The position numbers were made by a program, and so were the translations under genes. The notes below the pieces were generated by a model that saw only the letters and a program-made list of their open reading frames with translations, made no database searches and had not been told where the DNA came from. Shown in pieces: positions 26,356 through 34,249 of a stretch of 64,000 bases of DNA; position 1 is the stretch's first letter; every line of letters begins with the position of its first letter. The DNA comes from Rubripirellula sp. GTDB lineage: Bacteria; Planctomycetota; Planctomycetia; Pirellulales; Pirellulaceae. The stretch lies in assembly GCA_012270065.1 (NCBI GenBank), contig JAAXJB010000003.1, forward strand, positions 367,500-431,499. The letters are read 5' to 3'.

Positions 26356-27537
26356 TCAATCGACTTCCGAGCGTTTCGCGGCAACTCCGAGATTTCCCGA
26401 AGGCCGCAATTCGAAACGACGACCATCGATTTCCAAAGTGGCATAACGAGGATTCACGTCGTAGACGGTACCTTTGAGAGTACCGATTTCAAACGCATCA
26501 CCGATTTTCAGTTTCAAAGTCTCGTCACGGGTCCTGACATGCATCCATGCTGTCCATTCTCCTCCTGCCTGCAATAAAGCGGTCAGCACTGTCTGGGAGG
26601 CATCATCAAACGATGGCTTGGGCGGAGGTTCTACCGGCGGTGGTGGTGGATCCACAACTCGAACAGTAATTGTCTGCTCAGTCGTCTTCTGGGGGTAGCC
26701 ACTATCAATGGCCCTTACGAGCAGTTCGAATTCCTGAGTGACATCGGAATTTACCCGCAAGGTCCCGCTTCTGGAATCGAGACGCACAAATTCCTGCGGT
26801 CCTTCAGCCAATTCGAATCTGACATCATGTCCCTCTGGATCTTTGAATGTAAGTGGAGTTGGTGACTCGCGTCCAACAATCGCTTCAATCGAGCGACCGC
26901 CACTGTAACGCGGTGGCTGATTCGGTGGCTCATAAAAATTGCGATTCATGATTGCAGCAACATAGGATTCGGCATCAGCATCAACACGGTAGGATGGCTC
27001 CTTGCGTTCTGGCAAGTCGTCGGGTGCATTGACCAGGCTGATCACATCCACATTCATCACCACGGAAAAGCCACCCGTCTTGACCGGTTGAATTGACAAT
27101 TCACGGATACGGTGAAGGTAGTCCTTTGCATAAAAATCATGCATCATTCCGATCAGCTCTGGTAATTCCGTTGCTCCAGTGATGCGAAAATCGATCTTCT
27201 GGTAGATGCCACCCATGCGTCGTGAATTCGTAAAGTCGACCTGTACATCGTCCATGCCCTTGTCGTGAACGAGTTCAAGTAACCACTGCTGGTACTGACT
27301 GCGAGCTGTCTCAAGATTGCCCGGCAAGGATCGCGCCTGATATTCACCGAACGTCCCATCCGCGATCGCTCCCATGAATATTTTCTCTTTCAGCTGCTTT
27401 TCCTTACCTCGCAACTTCTCGATCTCGCTTGTGCGTTGGGACACAGCAGACTGATACCGTCCATACCCGGACCAAAGCAGGTACATGATCAGGATTGTTC
27501 CAATGATCTTGACCAGATTTTTTTCTCTTTCGTTCAT
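26356..27537 (-). CDS. PilO/GspM-like protein fused to cadherin-like and PilP/GspC-like domains
   Basis: A 393-residue type II secretion/pilus assembly component. A membrane helix (residues 9-24) and a coiled coil (about 30-55) precede a PilO/GspM-like ferredoxin-fold region (about 65-170). A linker is followed by a cadherin-like beta domain (about 207-296) with LTFKDPEGHDVRFEL, LDSRSGTLRV and LLVRAIDSG motifs. After a proline-rich hinge (297-310), the C-terminal part (about 325-380) contains GDAFEIGTLKGTVYDV and ends in a strand RRFEL, resembling the PilP/GspC homology region. This three-part fusion is unusual. It overlaps the upstream PilM/GspL gene by 4 bases (ATGA). The domain calls for the fused parts are inference from pattern. 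Confidence 0.75.
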   Translation of the reverse strand: MNEREKNLVKIIGTILIMYLLWSGYGRYQSAVSQRTSEIEKLRGKEKQLKEKIFMGAIADGTFGEYQARSLPGNLETARSQYQQWLLELVHDKGMDDVQVDFTNSRRMGGIYQKIDFRITGATELPELIGMMHDFYAKDYLHRIRELSIQPVKTGGFSVVMNVDVISLVNAPDDLPERKEPSYRVDADAESYVAAIMNRNFYEPPNQPPRYSGGRSIEAIVGRESPTPLTFKDPEGHDVRFELAEGPQEFVRLDSRSGTLRVNSDVTQEFELLVRAIDSGYPQKTTEQTITVRVVDPPPPPVEPPPKPSFDDASQTVLTALLQAGGEWTAWMHVRTRDETLKLKIGDAFEIGTLKGTVYDVNPRYATLEIDGRRFELRPSGNLGVAAKRSEVD

Positions 27538-29321
27538 GACTTCACCTCCGTTCGGACTTCAGCGACGATTTCGTCATCTGACTTCTCGGACGACTCGGTT
27601 TCGGGTTTTGTTTCCGGTGTATTTTCGAGGCCTTCTCCGGCAGGGCTGTCAGGGGACTCATCTGTTTCTGAAGCCTCAACTTGTTCAGATTTATCCTCAA
27701 CCGGCTTCGTAGCATCCTGATCTTCTTCATCTCCTCCAGAATCAGGCTCCTGACCAGCATCGGCGTCCTCGTCATCCGCACTTCGAGCCTCAGGATTGGC
27801 AACTTCGTTCTCTTCCGATTCCCCGCCAGATGATGAATCTGCGGGATTACCGTCCTCTTCCGAGACGACAGCATCGCCATCAACAACTCCATTCATTCCG
27901 ATATAGCGTTGCTCACGCACATATTCAGGTGAGATCTCGATCGTCTCAGTAAAACTCCAACGGTATTTGTCCGGAGACCTCACTTCGCTCGCACCATCAC
28001 CTTGAACGTTCCTATTCGGATCTCGCACCGCAGCCTCAAACTCTTCAATCACGGAAGGCTTCGTTACCGCACCCTCGACGGTCATTATGCCACCCCCACT
28101 ACGAGGGTCATTTTTCATCGATATCGAACGTAGAATGAGTTTTTCCGATTCTGGAGCACGGCGGGCGAGTCGACGGATTTCATTGAGCCAGTTGACATCG
28201 CCATCCAGATATTGATCGACCATTTCCGTACGTGCCAGGCTTTGGTCGGCATTTTTGACCTTCTTTTCTTTCTGTTGATTGGCCGCTTTCAAAGATTCGA
28301 TCTGGTCATCCATGCTTCCCAATTGACGAAAAATCAGAAATCCAAACAAAGCAGCGACCGCGAGAGGTATCGCTGCGATGATGTACCGTCGGTACGGGTT
28401 TTCTACCTGTTCGATCCGTTTACGCGGATTCAAAAAGTCCAAAAGACGATCCGCACCACCTTCATCGGCTACCAGCAAGCCAACCAACGGCGCCAGGCGA
28501 CCCACGTGATCTGGCATGTTCGACTTTGCATTGCGGCCAACATCAACCAGAGAAAACGGATCCAACACCTCCACTTTGCTGTCGGTCGCCTCCACCAGCA
28601 TCTTGACATCCTCTGAGTGCACCGCTGCAGACCCCCAGAGCACGACCCGCTCCAAAGTTCCACTGGACCCACAGGCAACCAGACTGCGTTTGAGTTCCCC
28701 CGCTAATGCACGCCCTCGTGCTGCCTCATCTGCTGGCATTCGAACGGTACGAACGAAGATTACCCTACCTTCGCGTGCTACAACAAACTCCGCCTCATCT
28801 GACAACAGATCAATCAGAACTGTGTCGTTCCCGCTGGAACGCTCCTGATTAACCAAATAAAGTGCGGCGGCGGCCAATGGTCGTATGGAAATCCGCTTTG
28901 ACACCAGGGAATTTGACTCACATAAGTCTCGGAGTTCATGGAGTTCCTGCTCACCCAAAGCCGCAGCAATGATTTCTACACCGGACTCACTCTGACTGGT
29001 GACCAGATAATCCACGATGGCATTATCACCCGCCGTAGCAAAACTCTTGCCCGCCTGAAAACGAACCATGTCGGGAAGTTCTTCTTCCGGCACAGGCGGC
29101 AATTGCAACTCACGAAGCTCAGCCTTACCTCGTCCAATTGCGACCAATGTCTCGGAGTTTTCCAAGCCCTTGCCGTCCAACGCCGCCTTCAACGTCTCCA
29201 GAACATTGTCTTCAATTGGAAGTACCTGGGCATCAGTGACTTTGACATTGCTGCCGCTGCATTGCGCGGCAACCAACCTCAACTCACGTTCATCCCAATC
29301 GATCGCTAGTCGTTTCACCAT
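27534..29321 (-). CDS. PilM-PilN/GspL-like secretion assembly protein with acidic tail
   Basis: A 595-residue protein. Residues 1-320 resemble PilM/GspL actin-like cytoplasmic domains (start RLAIDWDERELRLVAA, then LIDLLSDEAEFVV). A membrane helix lies at about 330-350, followed by a PilN/GspL periplasmic region with coiled coil (about 355-480). The C-terminal 100 residues are extremely Asp/Glu/Ser-rich with almost no hydrophobic residues, so they are probably disordered. In type II secretion GspL links the ATPase to the pseudopilus. It precedes the PilO/GspM-like gene in the same operon and follows GspK after 206 bases. Confidence 0.82.
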   Translation of the reverse strand: MVKRLAIDWDERELRLVAAQCSGSNVKVTDAQVLPIEDNVLETLKAALDGKGLENSETLVAIGRGKAELRELQLPPVPEEELPDMVRFQAGKSFATAGDNAIVDYLVTSQSESGVEIIAAALGEQELHELRDLCESNSLVSKRISIRPLAAAALYLVNQERSSGNDTVLIDLLSDEAEFVVAREGRVIFVRTVRMPADEAARGRALAGELKRSLVACGSSGTLERVVLWGSAAVHSEDVKMLVEATDSKVEVLDPFSLVDVGRNAKSNMPDHVGRLAPLVGLLVADEGGADRLLDFLNPRKRIEQVENPYRRYIIAAIPLAVAALFGFLIFRQLGSMDDQIESLKAANQQKEKKVKNADQSLARTEMVDQYLDGDVNWLNEIRRLARRAPESEKLILRSISMKNDPRSGGGIMTVEGAVTKPSVIEEFEAAVRDPNRNVQGDGASEVRSPDKYRWSFTETIEISPEYVREQRYIGMNGVVDGDAVVSEEDGNPADSSSGGESEENEVANPEARSADDEDADAGQEPDSGGDEEDQDATKPVEDKSEQVEASETDESPDSPAGEGLENTPETKPETESSEKSDDEIVAEVRTEVKS

Positions 29322-29527
29322 TTGTTTCTCAATTCATTCCGCGAAGTGTTTCTGCCACCAGAGATCAACCCGTGACAAGCAACCTGCTTACAAAATCAAA
29401 TTCCGCTTATTCTGTTTCTGTCCGATAATTCATACGACGCAAAACGCCCATGTGTGCCGCTGACCCGAAGATTTGACATGCATATCTGAACCGGTCGTCG
29501 GTTTCCCTGTCTTGACTTTCTCTGTGG

Positions 29528-31213
29528 TCAGTTCCCCTGTTCACCGTTGAAATCATCGGATTGCCCCTCGAGGCCTGTGAAGGACCGCGTACCGAGCACA
29601 GAGAGGTCGAATCCCCTCCCAAGGTGACTCAGATCCCGCCACAACACAATTTTCGGGTTCACCGTTGTGGCATCAATGATCACTTCTGCTCGACTCGAAA
29701 CGCCACTCTGCTCGTAATAACCGACGATTTGAGCCCGATAAATATCACCACCGCATGTAATCAACGGTGTCAGTTGTCGCATCTCGTCCAGCGTGACCAA
29801 TCCCTCAACCAGCGGCCAGGTTTCAAACTGCCGATTTGGATCATCGGAGTTCATGTCTCGTGATTCGATAATTCCTTCGACAGCTTCCTCTGGCAGCATT
29901 GGGATCCCGTACAAGAGCTCCGCAGGACACTCATTTATGTTAATCCGTCCCGGCATGACTTCGACCTCTTGAGTGGTCAAAGCATCCATTAAAAGCGGCA
30001 TGTAGAGTCCCATGGAAATGAGATCCTCAGCAAAAGGTGAAGTGTAGGTGCGTGCGTTATCACCATTTCCTACCGTTACCGTCGCTCCAACCAGATCCAA
30101 TATCTGCGTCAGGGACGTTCCCCCTCCTCCACTGAGGTCAAATTCACTGATCAAGTCCGCGGTCCAACGCCCAGCGACTTCCGCCTGTTGCCCTCCACCG
30201 ATATTTCCGCTCAACAAGGACATCGCCGAGTTCGACTGGCCCGCGATGCGATACGCAGCGATGAATGTTGCGTAGTCATCATTTTCGAGTGCCTCGGCCA
30301 ATTCCTCATACAGGATCTCCAAATCATCCTGATTCACGTTGACCCTGAAAGTGCCATCTCTTCGCTTGCTACCCTCGGCGCCATGCACGGTCAGGTAAGC
30401 AGCCCAACCTAGCGAACCAGCAGTTTCAACAGTGACTCCAAAACGCTGTTGTTCATCAGCATCCAAAACGCCATTCCGATTGGCATCTGCCCCGAACAAC
30501 AAAGTGGGCGTAACGCCTCGAACCAGCAGAAGCTCCTCAACGCTGAGTACGGGTCCGTTTTTGGGTACATAGGGAGTCGGCAGGGTGGAATAATACTCCG
30601 CCTCAGCACCAAATGCGCGAGCCTCCTCATCCTCGTCCAACCAATCAAGAATGGCGTCGGCAATGTCTTCAGTCATCCCGGGCAGCGTGAGCAGCAGTGA
30701 TACTGCAATATTATCGCTTGTGGCCTCATCACCAGTTGATTCGTCCGCTTCGTCGATCCCGGATACTGCGGACACCAACATGCCAGCCGGACTATTCTCG
30801 AGCACGGTGAGGGCATTCAGATTCAATTTCGCTGATTCATTCTGCAAACCAAAGCGAAGACCTGCCAATCGTCCTTCGTCGTTCAAACCCGGGGCCAAGA
30901 TCGAAAAATTCGAGGGGGTAGAGTTATCATCTCCAACAGAAACATTGACTGCCTGGAACATCTGGGGATTGTTGTAAACACCACCATAATCAACCCGCAA
31001 CTCAGGTGGTTCTGCAAGCAACAACCGGACTGCCTCAGCACCCGACTCTACATTGACTCGGGTCTGTACAAGGTCACCCGACAGATAGGCCGAATCGTCA
31101 TAAGCCAACATCAAATCGGTGAAGGAATAAACCGCCATTGTCGCAATGGCAATCACGATCAATACAAGAACAAGAAAAAATCCATTGCGTGCAGCCGAGT
31201 TTGGTAATTTCAT
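29528..31213 (-). CDS. GspK-like type II secretion minor pseudopilin
   Basis: A 561-residue protein, larger than typical GspK (about 320-340). The N-terminus has a short basic part, Gly11-Phe12 at the predicted prepilin cleavage point, then a hydrophobic helix (12-30) without the usual Glu5, as in GspK. The GspK signature ILDWLDEDEE with a following AEYYSTLPTPY is at residues 188-216. An EF-hand-like loop DANRNGVLDADE (243-254) may bind calcium. Helix-hairpin-helix-like pieces (NECPAELLYGIPML) occur near residue 425. It overlaps GspJ upstream by 4 bases. GspK caps the pseudopilus tip with GspI and GspJ. Confidence 0.88.
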   Translation of the reverse strand: MKLPNSAARNGFFLVLVLIVIAIATMAVYSFTDLMLAYDDSAYLSGDLVQTRVNVESGAEAVRLLLAEPPELRVDYGGVYNNPQMFQAVNVSVGDDNSTPSNFSILAPGLNDEGRLAGLRFGLQNESAKLNLNALTVLENSPAGMLVSAVSGIDEADESTGDEATSDNIAVSLLLTLPGMTEDIADAILDWLDEDEEARAFGAEAEYYSTLPTPYVPKNGPVLSVEELLLVRGVTPTLLFGADANRNGVLDADEQQRFGVTVETAGSLGWAAYLTVHGAEGSKRRDGTFRVNVNQDDLEILYEELAEALENDDYATFIAAYRIAGQSNSAMSLLSGNIGGGQQAEVAGRWTADLISEFDLSGGGGTSLTQILDLVGATVTVGNGDNARTYTSPFAEDLISMGLYMPLLMDALTTQEVEVMPGRININECPAELLYGIPMLPEEAVEGIIESRDMNSDDPNRQFETWPLVEGLVTLDEMRQLTPLITCGGDIYRAQIVGYYEQSGVSSRAEVIIDATTVNPKIVLWRDLSHLGRGFDLSVLGTRSFTGLEGQSDDFNGEQGN

Positions 31214-32202
31214 AGCCCCGCCTCCGACAAGTCATCTTCTTCCGCAGTCTCAATCGGTACAGCCATTGGCAATCTGACGATATGCGTAAAAGATCTCATG
31301 GATTCGGGTCCCAACGAGGAGAGGGTATCCTCATCTTCCGTGGCGGCCAACGCTGGATCAACCATGTAAATGGTCACCTGAACTGCAAGCGGCAGTTCAC
31401 CAAACTCATCGCTACTCCACTCCAATTGCCAGGTCAGCCCATCCCAATACGAAAACTCAATTGCTTTGACCTCTGGCGCCAACAAGTCGCCTGTCTGGTT
31501 CAGCGTACTGATATTACCCATCGTTGCCGCTTCCAAAGTTGCGGCACGGTCAAGCGATCTGCGAACAAGGCCACCTGATGTCAGATCGGTAGCATCAGGG
31601 TCGAGTTCGGCGAGGGAATCCAGTACACCCGCGGTGGAATCATCTGACTGCACATAATACGCCACCGTTTTCAGATCACTTGGAACATCCTGTAACGTGG
31701 CAGTCGTTTGATCCATCATTTGAACGTACTCTTCCAATCTTGGCAGCCGACTCAAATCAAGTTGGATCTGATACTGATTACCAATCAAGCCTGGCGTCTG
31801 TAAAACAGCAACACCACTGGTAAGGTTAAGCGGTACGGCATCCATTTCTTCAACGATGTCTTCTTCCATACTGATGCCGGCGGCGGACAAATCCTCCTCT
31901 TCGCCACCTCCACTCTTATCACCTTCTTCTTCGCCTCCAAGGCTGGAAGAAAGAAGTTCTTCCAAGCCAGACATGTCTGCTGGCTCACTGTGCAAGGTTG
32001 CCCGCAGATCATCCTCGATCATCTGCATCACAGCGGCAGCCATCTGGGTTTGCTGGATATCCATGTTGCGCACATTCATATCAACCGCGTAAAACTGGAA
32101 GGCCGTTCCGATGAGACCCATCAGAACTACGGACATCGCCAGAGTCAGCAGTACTTCCAGCAACGTGAATGCGCGGTTCAACCCAGCTCTGACTCTGATC
32201 AC
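31210..32202 (-). CDS. GspJ-like minor pseudopilin
   Basis: A 330-residue prepilin. The prepilin signal has Ala-Phe at the cleavage point (RAFTLLEVLLTLAM), so mature residue 1 is Phe and residue 5 is Glu. Ala rather than Gly at position -1 is allowed but less usual. The hydrophobic helix follows. The mature domain carries an acidic stretch with GGEEEGDKSGGGEEED (about residues 90-110). It sits between GspI and GspK genes with 4-base overlaps on both sides, matching the GspI-J-K order of type II secretion systems; J, I and K form the pseudopilus tip. Confidence 0.83.
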   Translation of the reverse strand: MIRVRAGLNRAFTLLEVLLTLAMSVVLMGLIGTAFQFYAVDMNVRNMDIQQTQMAAAVMQMIEDDLRATLHSEPADMSGLEELLSSSLGGEEEGDKSGGGEEEDLSAAGISMEEDIVEEMDAVPLNLTSGVAVLQTPGLIGNQYQIQLDLSRLPRLEEYVQMMDQTTATLQDVPSDLKTVAYYVQSDDSTAGVLDSLAELDPDATDLTSGGLVRRSLDRAATLEAATMGNISTLNQTGDLLAPEVKAIEFSYWDGLTWQLEWSSDEFGELPLAVQVTIYMVDPALAATEDEDTLSSLGPESMRSFTHIVRLPMAVPIETAEEDDLSEAGL

Positions 32203-32735
32203 GACGTTTCCCCCAGAGCTTCGGTTCCTTCACGTGCTGCTTCTTCTTCCGCCTCCAATTCCTCAAGTCCAAGAGCAGGATCAATCATCCAGCGGACAAG
32301 TGAATATCGTGCAATAGGCTCTCCCCCATCAGGATCCTCCGCTTCAACAAGCACGCGGATAAGCAAAATCCCACCCAGCTGTCCTGGCTGCACTTCGACG
32401 GAAAACGAAAACGGGGTAGTGGACTGTGAGTCGAAGGAATCAACAGGAGTCATGGGTTGAGTCTGTGGAGAAAACCCTGAAGTGCTGTTGAGCAGTACTT
32501 CCGAAAGTTTCGCCTGGCAAATCATCCTTGCGATCGACAAATCACGTGCCTCTCGAGCTGCCGAGATACCTGTATCAACGATCCGACTCAGAATCGCTAA
32601 CGAGCCACCCAGAATTGCCAGAGCAAGCAGGATTTCCAACAGAGAGAAACCTCTCCGCACGCATCGCCGAACCCGTTTCCGCCGTTGCCTGTGGCAGTCA
32701 GCAGGCAGCCTGGAACTATCGCTTCCCACGATCAT
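32199..32735 (-). CDS. GspI-like minor pseudopilin
   Basis: A 178-residue prepilin with the class III signal RRGFSLLEILLALAIL: cleavage after Gly, Phe at +1 and Glu at +5. The mature domain is about 150 residues, with an acidic alanine-rich C-terminus. Order and size support GspI. The start of 32735 is in the 4-base overlap with the GspH-like gene, and the stop overlaps the GspJ-like start. A 27-residue N-terminal part before the cleavage site is long and very basic, like several planctomycete prepilins. Confidence 0.83.
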   Translation of the reverse strand: MIVGSDSSRLPADCHRQRRKRVRRCVRRGFSLLEILLALAILGGSLAILSRIVDTGISAAREARDLSIARMICQAKLSEVLLNSTSGFSPQTQPMTPVDSFDSQSTTPFSFSVEVQPGQLGGILLIRVLVEAEDPDGGEPIARYSLVRWMIDPALGLEELEAEEEAAREGTEALGETS

Positions 32736-33337
32736 GGCGCCAGCACCTCGCTCACAGTGGTTTCACCTGTGATTCCGCGAATCTTGACAACAACCCGTCC
32801 CATCGTGGGATGGCTCAGGCCAATCAATGCGGTACTGGTTGTTCCATCAGGATAGAACAGCACGGGACGACTCCAACCCTGACCCTGATCGGACGCCGTG
32901 AGCTCTTCAATTTCCATGGCCCGCACCGCCGAGACGACATTCACAGCAGCAACTGTGATCTCATCAGGTAACTCAATGGTCTCGATGGCCGACTCGTCTT
33001 CCTCGATGATGAAAGCCGCAGCCTGATCTGCTCCAGTCAACAGAGCAGCACCGGTTCCGGTTTGATCAATCGCTTCTGTCGCATCCATGGCCGAGTAGTA
33101 CGGCTTAGCCCGCAGGGTGTCTCCTTCGAGCATCCCTTCGAGCATGATGACACGACCGGAACGCATTGCCTCAACCCGCAACCTTGCAACGCTGCTGCGG
33201 ACTTGATCCCCCGCACGCATCAAGCGACGATCATTCAAAAGCATCCCCCACTTGGGCATCGTCATCGAAGCCAGAGCGGCCAGAATTGCGATCACCAGCA
33301 AGAGCTCAAGTAGCGTGAAGGCTGAACGGCGTGACAA
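32732..33337 (-). CDS. GspH-like pseudopilin
   Basis: A 201-residue prepilin beginning MSRRSAFTLLELLLVIAIL. The prepilin peptidase cleavage is expected between Ala6 and Phe7, with Glu at mature position 5. The C-terminal domain is compact and beta-rich, as in GspH, which is a minor subunit of the type II secretion pseudopilus. It follows the GspG gene after 102 bases and overlaps the GspI-like gene by 4 bases. Processing would need a prepilin peptidase encoded elsewhere. Confidence 0.83.
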   Translation of the reverse strand: MSRRSAFTLLELLLVIAILAALASMTMPKWGMLLNDRRLMRAGDQVRSSVARLRVEAMRSGRVIMLEGMLEGDTLRAKPYYSAMDATEAIDQTGTGAALLTGADQAAAFIIEEDESAIETIELPDEITVAAVNVVSAVRAMEIEELTASDQGQGWSRPVLFYPDGTTSTALIGLSHPTMGRVVVKIRGITGETTVSEVLAP

Positions 33338-33439
33338 TGGAGCGTTCCTGCGGTGGGCCGACTGAAGTTACAAAACCAATCCTATGGGCAATCAACGTCT
33401 GGAGCAGTCCCGCCCGCAGTGCATCGGGAAACCGTCAGA

Positions 33440-33874
33440 TCAGCTCCCCTCAACAGTGATGTCATCATCAGTGTTCATTTGTTGATCAAGACCTGAGCTT
33501 CGCAGCTCGAATGTCCCTCCGTTGACACTGTATTCTAGGTCGTTATCCCAGGAATCCTTGGGAATTTCGTCAATGATCGGTGAAACCCACTTCGCCTTCT
33601 TGGCAGCGTCGGAAGGACCGTCCCGAAGCATTTCAAGACTCTCGGGGAGTCCATTCATGCGGATTTTGTACATTTTGACGTTATCTTTGAGCCCGTTCAG
33701 GATGACTTCCGTAGCCGACTGGTTGGCTCCATCCTGCACGCCACTGAAATTGGTAACGCCAATTCCAATGATCATGACCAGAATTGCCAGTACAAGGAGC
33801 AACTCGAGCAGAGTAAAACCGCTCCGTGATGAGTGGGATGATCGGTGCGATCGAATGTGATTGCGATGGTGCAT
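33440..33874 (-). CDS. GspG-like major pseudopilin
   Basis: A 144-residue prepilin and the first gene of the operon. The ATG at 33874 (MHHRNHIRSHRSSHS) is chosen over an in-frame start at 34117, since it has an AAAGG ribosome binding site 4-5 bases upstream and gives a normal prepilin length. The basic His/Arg/Ser-rich leader ends with SGFTLLELLLVLAI, so cleavage is after Gly and Glu5 is present. The C-terminus matches the GspG pattern: DSWDNDLEYSVNG, then LRSSGLDQQMNTDDDI, which parallels the calcium-binding end of GspG. It forms the shaft of the pseudopilus. Confidence 0.9.
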   Translation of the reverse strand: MHHRNHIRSHRSSHSSRSGFTLLELLLVLAILVMIIGIGVTNFSGVQDGANQSATEVILNGLKDNVKMYKIRMNGLPESLEMLRDGPSDAAKKAKWVSPIIDEIPKDSWDNDLEYSVNGGTFELRSSGLDQQMNTDDDITVEGS

Positions 33875-34249
33875 TGCCTTTGCCGGACGTTTTGTTGAAG
33901 TAAGTAGGTGTTCGAATGACGATGATTTCACCGTCCCAACAACTATAATAACCACGGTGTCTAGGGATAGTTCCGATTTCATTCCGCCTTCGGGCTTAGT
34001 TCCAAATACGTGGCAGGATCGTACAAACTGACACAATTCGCCAAAATTTGGCGATGCGGTGAACTCGACACGAAACGGACAATCGGCAAAAGTCCCAGAA
34101 ACCTTCGACTTCGCCAAGATTTCTCCGTATTCCGCGGTAGAATAGGCTTAGAAAGCGAATAATGTTAGAGAGGGTCGGTCAGCGACCCCCGGCGCCCCTC
34201 GCTCGGGCGTTTCATCCCATTCCGGTTCCCTCATCTCCAAAGAACAAAA
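33875..34249. promoter_or_regulatory. Divergent promoter region of the pseudopilin operon and the coiled-coil gene
   Basis: 375 bases between the GspG-like start and the plus-strand gene at 34250. It must hold both promoters. A perfect TATAAT occurs at 33944-33949 on the plus strand (its complement reads ATTATA), but no good -35 element is at the right distance on either strand, so I do not assign it. A short GGGTCG/CGACCC hairpin lies near 34176-34193 in the leader of the downstream gene. Confidence 0.4.

Noticed and set aside
33944..33949. Perfect TATAAT as a possible -10 element
   Set aside because: No matching -35 element at 16-18 bases on the plus strand, and the downstream gene starts 300 bases away.
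33875..34117. In-frame extension of the GspG-like prepilin to 34117
   Set aside because: The prepilin leader would become over 80 residues long; the ATG at 33874 has a good ribosome binding site and gives a normal prepilin.
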